NCBI GenBank assembly: GCA_963556145.1
Contig: OY744465.1
Coordinates: 6,200,001 to 6,264,000 of the forward strand
Source of the DNA: Hygrocybe punicea
Lineage: Eukaryota > Basidiomycota > Agaricomycetes > Agaricales > Hygrophoraceae
DNA: 64,000 nucleotides
Direction of reading: 5' to 3'
In this document: positions 56,725 through 64,000 of the stretch, piece after piece
How the letters are laid out: every line of letters starts with the position of its first letter
How positions within the stretch are numbered: the stretch's first letter is position 1
The notes under the pieces: model-generated
Seen by the model: only the letters and a program-made list of their open reading frames with translations
What the model was told of the DNA's origin: nothing
Database searches by the model: none
Program-made: the position numbers and the translations under genes

Positions 56725-58879
56725 ATGTCAGACCTTCATGCAACGTTTAGGACGCTCACCACCCTCCTCGGGCATCTCCAACAACGATCCTCCGCTGCTA
56801 CGTCTTCAACCGCCGCTGCTACGTATTCATCGTCAAAGTACCAACTCAAGCCAATCGTTCAGGTGACCGAGAGCTGCCAGCAACTTCAAGATGGAGAACA
56901 GGAACAACTACGATGCGGGACCGCACTAGCAACACTGCTAGTCCGAATGAATGAAGTTGTCGCCATAGCTTCAACCGCCGACCTTTCTGTTCGCGAGCCT
57001 GAGGGTAGGACTTTTACCACCACTACCCCAACATTCTTCGCAACGGTGAACCCCAGGGTGGTGAAGTTAAGGTCAGATCCAACCGATGCCCAGACATTCA
57101 AAGGGAAAAGTCCCTGTTTTATTCATCCAGAGCCAACTGGCATCGACCCGCGCGACCCTCTGCCCTACGTGAGAGAGACTTGGTAAGTAGCAGTGTCTCG
57201 ATATCTCAATTTCTCATGATTTGTATTAGGACATCGCAAACATTTCAATCCCACACAGCCTCCGTGATCGACCTACTAAATGGAGTGGATCAGAATAACG
57301 CAGACACCCTTGGTATCTTCACGTATGTCGCTGCAAAGTCCTATGAAAAGATGCTCTCGAGGTGGGAGAACCCAGAATATTCCACCCCATTCTTCAAATG
57401 CCTTCTTGATATCTCACCATCCCGGGCCAGAGCCGAGGGTGCCGGTGGTCGTCTTTTTCCAGATCCACAGTCGATAAATACCTCTTCGGGGAAGCGCGAC
57501 GCAGACTTCCTCAAATCGCTTTCGCAGCCTCTCAATGAACACTTCCTGAAACTTTCTAAACTCGGGATCCCGAACCTGATGAAGTTGGCGGTCGAATACA
57601 CGACCGATTCAGACCTTCCCCCCATTTACACTATGAACACATGCGAAGAAGTCCACCGATTACTATGCCATCTCCTCCGGTGCTATGATCGATCTCTTGC
57701 AGCACTTCACAAGTTCACAAATAAACCTTTGTCGGATAAGGAGGTAGATGATTTCGCAGCCGCCGTCCATTGTTTCACCACGTGTGCCCTTATGCTCCGG
57801 GACTTTGTTTATTCCTCTTTTCTCGAGGAACACATTTCTAGAATCCAGCCTATGGACCCTCGCACTGTGAATTGTCAAGTGGCAGATGGACATGTGGGAA
57901 CGGGTGCCGGTGCAGGTGTGGGTACGGGGGTGGGTGCAAGTGCAGGTGTGGGTCCAAATGCGCATCGTGACGTCGATGGCGGTGGCAACGAGGATGAGGG
58001 TCGAGATGGAGATGAGGAGTTGGATCCGGACCTTCGGGATGTTCAACCTGGTACCATTCTTCCCAACAAGGAGCCGCTTTCCGTGTGCGGCTCGTATGTG
58101 GAATGGTTGCGGCTTCAAGTGATCTACTTCGAGGCTCTCACCATCCTCATCGGTGTATTACACCCAATGGACTGACCCCTCTCAATTGTGATCATCGCCG
58201 CCGCACGTCCACCGAAGGCCTTACTTCCCTGGCAAGACATCGTCACAGAAGTCATGCTTAAAGCCAAATACTCGGAAATGGCCATCTCCGAAGCGTCCGC
58301 CCGACTAGGCCAGTTGATTCAACACAAACTAAAATTTACAGGGACACTGCATTGCGAGGCCATACTACTTAGCCTCATTCTAGCACAACGTTCCGGTGCT
58401 GAGAGCTTTGACGTTGGGCTCCAGGTAAGTGATATTGTTATTTACTGCACATCTAACTAATTGATCCTTATTAGGACGTTCATAATACCGTCAGCGTATC
58501 GAAAACATTATGCCCCATGTGCGCGGCTCTTTTTTCATTAATCGAGCCCCATTTCAACATCCTCGGCTCACATCAATTTCTTTTTGGTTGCGCCTTGCCT
58601 GAAATGCTGGACGACGCCGTGGTCAAGCGTATGGTTGAATTCTGCAAGACCCAGTTGCTTCGGTTCATTTCTGATCTTCTGGCACCTGGGTCACAGTCCC
58701 GTGTCCGTAGTTTATCAAATATGTCCCAGGCCATATCTGTATCTTCGAACAAGGCACGTAAGTCCCTTTTCGCCTTCAAACTGGAACTTTATTCTAGAAT
58801 CACGACGAAAATGACATCCCAAACACCGTCTTCAATCACATGGTTTAAAGAGCTGTTGGACTCATTCAAGAATTTGTGA
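56725..58879 (+). CDS. OTT_1508-like deaminase family protein, copy 2, complete
   Basis: Four exons: 56725-57182, 57230-58154, 58218-58424 and 58475-58879, giving 664 residues in one frame. The N-terminal half is helical and family-specific (ATLLVRMNEVVAIAS; DPLPYVRETW; DTLGIFTYVAAKSYEKML; YTMNTCEEVHRLLCHLLRCYDR). A Gly/Val/Ala-rich insert (near residues 360-380) is absent from copy 1. The C-terminal domain has H506-C-E508 (TLHCEAILLSLI) and C543-x-x-C546 (KTLCPMCAALF), the zinc and catalytic pattern of deaminases, followed by conserved hydrophobic helices. A role as nucleic acid or nucleotide deaminase follows from the motifs, but the substrate is unknown. The third intron uses GTATTA...GAAG, weaker than the others. 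It appears intact. Confidence 0.75.
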
Positions 58880-58899
58880 GGCCTGGCAGGATCATAGTC

Positions 58900-59345
58900 A
58901 GGTACATCTAATCTTTTCCTTGTATCCCACCTCCTGCCAATTCAATAAATGGGGTCAACCGCTTAGCAGTTCTAGCACTTGGAGCCATCCACTGTCCCCG
59001 TTTCATGCAGCATTCGCATGTCGTTCGCACCACATCCTGTCATCCACCTCCCAGTACTTTTCCAGTTGCTCGCGACACTTGGGGTTTCCGGGATGCTCGC
59101 ACTAGAGATGGTCAGAATGGTAACGGTCGCCTGTATGGGATACCGCGCATGGTCCCTTAATCGGTTGAATGCATGTGCCCGCTGCGCAGAGTGAGTCGTT
59201 CGCTTCATAATAGTGGTGCACGCAGAGCGACCTGCCGTCAAAAACGTAAAATGTCTGGTTCGGGAAAGGTTTCTGTAGAAGTATAAGATGAAAGAACGCT
59301 ACAAGGACATACATGACATTGATGGCAATTAAAGCATTCATGGGA
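58900..59345 (+). other. Possible remnant of a membrane protein gene
   Basis: The plus strand reads LLATLGVSGMLALEMVRMVT then VACMGYRAWSLNRL (59060-59170), a transmembrane-like segment. On the minus strand 59341-59102 an alternative hydrophobic frame exists. Neither can be extended to a gene. Confidence 0.3.
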
Positions 59346-59495
59346 CGATTCTTGATCCTAAACCACGTGGTACCCCTACTGGGACCCGAAAAAGGAGCTC
59401 TTCGTTTACGGGGCTATAGGCCTGCTAGCTTCATTTCTCTACTATCAATCCCCTCTAAGCTCATCCTCAAGCCTACCCCTAACATATACACAGAG

Positions 59496-59880
59496 ATGAG
59501 CCTCCGAAGTTGGGCTACTCCCATTGACGGTACCTCGAAAAATAAAAAAGGCAAACAACCACAAGCCAACACGCCAGCATCCCAATCCTCCAGAACGACC
59601 AGATCCTCGTCCAATCAGGAAAACAGCGTCCCTGATACCACACCGGAGCTTGCGGAACCAGATACCCTACAACAAGCAGTTGACTTCCTCCTCACTAAGT
59701 CCCTTCTCCCCCTGATCATGACTACAGTATATCCACCCTCACTGGAATACTCTGACAAATAGCTGCCTCGGACAGTGTCGTCGCCATCCCTCCTCAATGA
59801 TCCCAGAGGCATCCAAGAGCTTATCAAATTCGTACGAAGCACAGGGAGACTAAAAGACTCATTCGGTGATCTCTCCTCTC
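59496..59880 (+). CDS. Short hypothetical protein, unassigned
   Basis: ATG at 59496 opens a frame of 88 codons: MSLRSWATPIDGTSKNKKGK, then a Ser/Thr/Asn-rich stretch and DTLQQAVDFLLTKSLLPLI, stop at 59762. The next frame reads NDPRGIQELIKFVRSTGRLK and stops near 59893. They may be exons of one small protein or a remnant. The downstream part lies in the 106-bp direct repeat. Confidence 0.35.
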
Positions 59881-59933
59881 CCACACTCACATAACTAACC
59901 TACTCCAACGCAGTACGCCTCCTCCCTTCACCC
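59828..59933 (+). repeat. 106-bp direct repeat, left copy
   Basis: Matches 60580-60685 with two substitutions seen by eye; the two copies bracket the inserted deaminase fragment. Confidence 0.9.
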
Positions 59934-60579
59934 GCGAGCCTGAGGGTAGTACTTTTACCGCCACTACTCCAACATTCTTCGCAACGGTGAACCCCAGGAT
60001 CGTGAAGTTAAGGCCAGACACATCCGATGCCCAGACATTCAAAGGGAAAAGTCCCTGTTTTATTCATCCAGAGCCAACTGGCATCGACCCGCGCGACTCT
60101 TTGCCCTACGTGAGAGAGACTTGGTAAGTAGCAGTGTCTCGATATCTCAATTTCTCATGATTTGTATTAGGACATCGCAAACATTTCAATCCCACACAGC
60201 CTCCGTGATCGACCTTCTAAATGGAGTGGATCAGAATAACGCAGACACCCTTGGTATCTTCACGTATGTCGCTGCAAAGTCCTATGAAAAGATGCTCTCG
60301 AGGTGGGAGAACCCAGAATATTCCGGCCCATTCTTCAAATGCCTTCTTGATATCTCACCATCCCGGGCCAGAGCCGAGGGTGCCGGTGGTCGTCTTTTTC
60401 CAGATCCACAGTCGATAAATACCTCTTCGGGGAAGCGCGACGCAGACTTCCTCAAATCGCTTTCGCAGCCTCTCAATGAACACTTCCTGAAACTTTCTAA
60501 ACTCGGGATCCCGAACCTGATGAAGTTGGCGGTCGAATATACGACCGATTCAGACCTTCCCCCCATTTACACTATGAAC
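59934..60579 (+). pseudogene. Deaminase family fragment, copy 3, inserted between direct repeats
   Basis: This 646-bp piece is almost identical to 56993-57639 of copy 2, including the intron. It starts inside exon 1 and stops after DLPPIYTMN, before the HCE and CxxC motifs, so it cannot encode a deaminase. Few substitutions separate it from copy 2, so the event is recent. Both ends are abrupt and lie exactly at the direct-repeat junctions. Confidence 0.9.
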
Positions 60580-60685
60580 ATTCGTACGAAGCACAGGGAG
60601 ACTAAAAGACTCATTCGGTGATCTCTCCTCTCCCACACTCACATAGCTAACCTACTCCAATGCAGTACGCCTCCTCCCTTCACCC
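60580..60685 (+). repeat. 106-bp direct repeat, right copy
   Basis: Partner of 59828-59933. Sequence after it (60686-61300) contains no recognised gene. Confidence 0.9.
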
Positions 60686-61299
60686 TCCGCTCACCCACGC
60701 TGGGACACCTCCCCGCCACACCTACTCATGAGCAATCTCGACCCCCTCAACTTAGTCTCACACCCGGCAATCGACCCTCAACCCACACAACTTCTCACCC
60801 TCGAGTTCTCATTCGGATCCCCCTCTTCCGCTTCTCCTCCCTGTGACAGCCCCCCTCCGTGCATGTCCGCTCAGGCAGCCGGGCACTTAGCTGGTCTAGA
60901 CCACCCGTTTATCCACCACACCAGTCTCAGACAATGAGCCCCCTCGTACGTCAGGTCAGGCGATTAAAACAGCATGGATATGCTGGAGCCACGGGGGACT
61001 TACTCCATCGTGGTTGCACTCGCAAACCAGAGGCACAGGTTCCGGGAAGGTTCCCGTTTCGTATATACTTCGCCCTTGTATGTAAGAGGGACAATAATAT
61101 GACTCAAAAAAAAAGCATTCATGATGATATTGACCTTAACGAATCCACGCACACTATTTGTCCGACAGTTATCATGGATGATTAAGTCAGAAATCAAATC
61201 AATTTTCAACATTTCCCGCCAGTTAAAGTAAGTATGTTAAATATGCTTCACATCATACCGTGAAACATCAACGACAATTTCACCAAGATTGCGCTTCCG

Positions 61300-61535
61300 C
61301 AGGCAATCATTTTTTTGTCGCTGGTGAAGAAATAGAGAGTACGTCGAATTCATTTTTTCTTATGAGCGACTTGTGAATGACAGCGGTAATCCCTCCCCGC
61401 CGCCTCGACTTTCGGGCAAGGACGCCCTCACGAGTCGGATATCACCCATCGATTCCTCCCTCCCAACCCCGCTCTCATCTATAAGAAGCCACTACCGAGT
61501 ATGTCATCAGCATTCCGTTCTAAAACCCAGCCACT
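61300..61535 (+). repeat. Duplicated block, copy B part 1, with dispersed hairpin motif
   Basis: 61310-61390 matches 47955-48060 (GCTGGTGAAGAAATAGAGAG, TACGTCGAATTCATT). 61409-61444 is the third copy of the 35-bp hairpin motif (one base changed in the GGGCG stem), and 61455-61530 matches 42640-42690. Confidence 0.7.
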
Positions 61536-61989
61536 CGGCGATGAGTGATGCATGAGCGCAAGTCCCGAAACAAGTAGCCATGTGGTCAGGACCACCGAGG
61601 AGGATTTCGATAGCAAGGGCATGGGTGTAGGAGGACGTATCTTGGGCGATGGAGGGAAGAAGTGCTTGAGGGAAAGTGTGTGTGAAGTGTGAGGTGGGGA
61701 TCGAGAGAGGGAGGGAACCGGAGATGACTTCCACCAGCCCCAGGCGTGCTGGTTGAAAGTGAAGGTGAAAATTGGAGATTAAATGATTATTGGACGACTT
61801 ACCTGAGCTGCCCCGCTGATAGATTTTATTCTGGTCAGGTCTGTTTCCTCATCTCAGCATAGCTGTCTCGGTGATCCTTTCCCAAAAGACCCTTAGTGAT
61901 GGACTCCAGTCGGCTCATATCTCATCGGCACCAAGCGACTGTTTCCAAGCACAAATGATGTGCAGAGTGTACAAGTTGGTGTGAACGAT

Positions 61990-62730
61990 GCAACTTTTTT
62001 GGTACTGTGTTTTGTACGCAGGCACAAACGATGCACAGGTATATTCAACCAAGTCAACACTGACCACACTTGACCCTCAACCGTCACATCCCACCGCTCG
62101 CTCACCACCAACACCTTCCCTCGCTCAGTTTTTACAACTGTGAACTCGTTACCATCGCTCTGGCGCCGACGACAACTGTTGCCAACCTTCGATGCAGTAA
62201 GACCATTGCTCACGGTCCTCGGCCCAGATAAAAGCGGCTGAAGTAAAAAATCTTTGTTACGTGTAAGCGATCATTTCCTGAATCCATCCACGGACTTACA
62301 GCAGTTTTCAGGGAGGGATATCATCGCGGCCACCGACACCACACAATCCGTGGCTACTCGTTCCTGGACTGGATGAGTTTGACGGTCCATTTAGCGGACC
62401 AGAAGGGTTTTAGTAACCCAGCCGACGAAATATTTATCTATGGGGCGAGGGAAGTCGAGAAGTGGAGTGAGCTAAAAAAACCTGGCCTACGACATCGATT
62501 CCGGGAGGAATGTTTTGCGAAGGTCAGTCTCTCATGTTTCAATTATCATCATGCTAAACTTCGTTGTAGGTCAACCGCTAATTTTTTTCTTTACTGGCAT
62601 TCATGTACACCGTAGATATTCCGGAACTCAAGCACTGGACGCGATAACGAATGGCAATTGATATTCCCGCTCAGAGATAAAATCATTGGGTCTCCGTTCA
62701 AGACAAGTTCGTAACGGCGCAAAGTGCTCG
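61990..62730 (+). pseudogene. Unassigned gene, copy B of two
   Basis: Counterpart of 49640-50620: AAGTCAACACTGACCACACT, then the coding-like GYHRGHRHHTIRGY and MSLTVHLADQKG (62373), EKWSELKKPGLRHRFREECFAK, then the same GTCAGT intron and a stop soon after. Copy B lacks about 270 bp that copy A has between 50330 and 50570. Function unknown. Confidence 0.4.
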
Positions 62731-62799
62731 CATCTCAGTACGAGCAATCAAGAAAGTAAACTATCTGGTAAGGAAATATAAGACACTCTGCAGAGCGAG

Positions 62800-63110
62800 T
62801 AAAATGACAGCGACAAAGGAGTTGCCAGACATTGTGGAAATTGTCACTGACGACGGCGAATATGTTCTCTTCTGGTCAAACCACCTTGGCGTACCGCCTG
62901 CTCTATCGTGGTGCTCTCTCTCTCCCAGACTCCAATCTCCTCCTGGACGGTCTCACCTTTTCAGCCCCAAGCGCTGGCCTCAATCTCCTCCAGAACCCAC
63001 TCGCCCTCGCCCTTGAGAGTATGCGCGGCCGACCTTGTCTGTCTTTTGTACGCGTCGAGAAGATGCAGGATCTCTGGATGGATTTCAGTGGGGACGTTCA
63101 CATGTAAGCC
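62800..63110 (+). other. Coding-like fragment, unassigned
   Basis: The frame 62832-63107 reads LAYRLLYRGALSLPDSNLLL and ALESMRGRPCLSFVRVEKMQ with plausible codon use, then stops. It could be an exon of a hypothetical protein, but no partner exon is evident. Confidence 0.3.
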
Positions 63111-63229
63111 CGCCCTCGTTGTCTTCTTCCCCGTCATCTTCAAGTTGTGTGTTCTTCATCTTTGTAGTCCGAGTCGTCGTTGTGGTCGAAGTTACTTATT
63201 ACAACTTGAAGTACTTTATTTAGCTTTGG

Positions 63230-63690
63230 CCACGGACTGACGCTGTCTTCGATTTAGGTCAGGAACTTCAAGCCAGGACAGCGACACTTGCGGTTGTGCG
63301 GTGCAACCACGACCTTACCGCACAGCTAACAGAGCGGAAAGAACGGCTCAGCTAGTTGATCCAATTTATCAACGATAATGCTGTGTTAACCAAGGTTCCG
63401 ATTATTTTGTTCGAATTCATTATGCTCTGCTGATCGTTTGGGCCGTAGATCTCGCCAAGGAGTAGGCAACCGACGCAGATGCAATGGGTCCCATGAGGCC
63501 CGTCGCAGATCCAAGCGGCTTTAGCGTTCTGAGGCCTGAAGCTTGCTGACCGCAACTCCATTATTTTTGAGTGGGTCATGTTGAAAAGTATCGGATTCTA
63601 TTTAATTATAGCCGTTAGTCTTTGCTTTCAAATAGTTGGGACTGGGTTTTTCTTCGCTTGCTAATAGAACGTAGGCCATGAAATATTTTC
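63230..63690 (+). repeat. Duplicated block, copy B part 2
   Basis: Matches 48240-48310 and 48410-48605 of copy A. The intervening sequence differs. The final 63690-64000 shows no recognised gene; 63845-63900 resembles 61250-61290 (CACATCATACCG then GATTTCACCAAGA). Confidence 0.7.
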
Positions 63691-64000
63691 ATCGGTGAAA
63701 GAGGGACTTGTTGGCGTTTCTGACTCATTTCTTTTTTGCGTGCGATTGGATTGGGCAGACCGAGTGCGGGGGCTTGTAGCGCACAACGCCATGTCAAATA
63801 TAATCAATGAAAGGTACTTTTACAAACAATAAATCCATTCAACGTCGCGCCACATCATACCGCGAAAAATCGACGGTGATTTCACCAAGAGTATCCACAC
63901 GAATGCGAACGCGGTGGTTGCCCTTGCAGCAGAATGAGCATCGGAATTGGCTATCATACAAAAAACTCACCCGATTCACGGCCTGGACGTAAGTCCCCGT

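Overview
The window reads as nuclear DNA of a mushroom-forming basidiomycete (Agaricomycetes). Genes carry many short introns (mostly 47-65 nt, GT-AG with a few GC-AG), gene families are strongly lineage-specific (DUF4419, DUF6698, SKG6-type membrane proteins, OTT_1508-like deaminases), and Plavaka-type transposase and TET/JBP-type dioxygenase genes, both typical of mushrooms, are present. All family names come from motif recognition by eye; no search was run.

Layout. 1-8 kb: a broken mitochondrial glycerol-3-phosphate dehydrogenase (GUT2-type) copy, a probable F-box gene and unassigned decayed sequence. 8-22 kb: segmentally duplicated region with three paralogous multi-pass membrane protein genes (437, 431 and 433 aa, one intron each), one intact DUF4419 gene (384 aa, five exons, one GC-AG intron), a decayed DUF4419 copy and remnants of an SKG6-type gene. 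22.3-24.65 kb: a 2.3 kb element with about 370 bp imperfect terminal inverted repeats and a low-complexity minisatellite core. 24.8-28.5 kb: a 13-exon P-type ATPase of the bacterial MgtA type with one apparent frameshift. 29-30.6 kb: a single-pass membrane protein gene. 30.7-31.4 kb: a 186-bp tandem repeat.

31.8-39.6 kb is the most coherent block: DUF6698 gene (351 aa), a zinc-ribbon-like gene, an Spt5-like NGN/KOW elongation-factor paralogue (719 aa), and, divergent from it, a TET/JBP-type 2-oxoglutarate/Fe(II) dioxygenase gene (429 aa) with the H-x-D...H...R residues in place. 42-47.3 kb: an apparently intact Plavaka-type transposase gene (ten exons, 1272 aa). 51-60.7 kb: three copies of a gene I assign to the OTT_1508-like deaminase family (HCE ... 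CxxC): one on the minus strand, one complete on the plus strand (664 aa), and one recent 646-bp fragment inserted between 106-bp direct repeats; a decayed Plavaka copy with an internal inversion lies between. 47.9-50.6 kb and 61.3-63.7 kb share duplicated blocks in rearranged order.

A possible common theme of the right half is that genes for DNA-base modification (TET/JBP oxidation, deaminase), transcription elongation and DNA transposition sit together. TET/JBP genes are known to be expanded and linked with transposons in mushrooms; whether the genes here act together is inference. Exon models were built by hand from splice motifs, frame continuity and family conservation; frames add up exactly except where a frameshift is stated.
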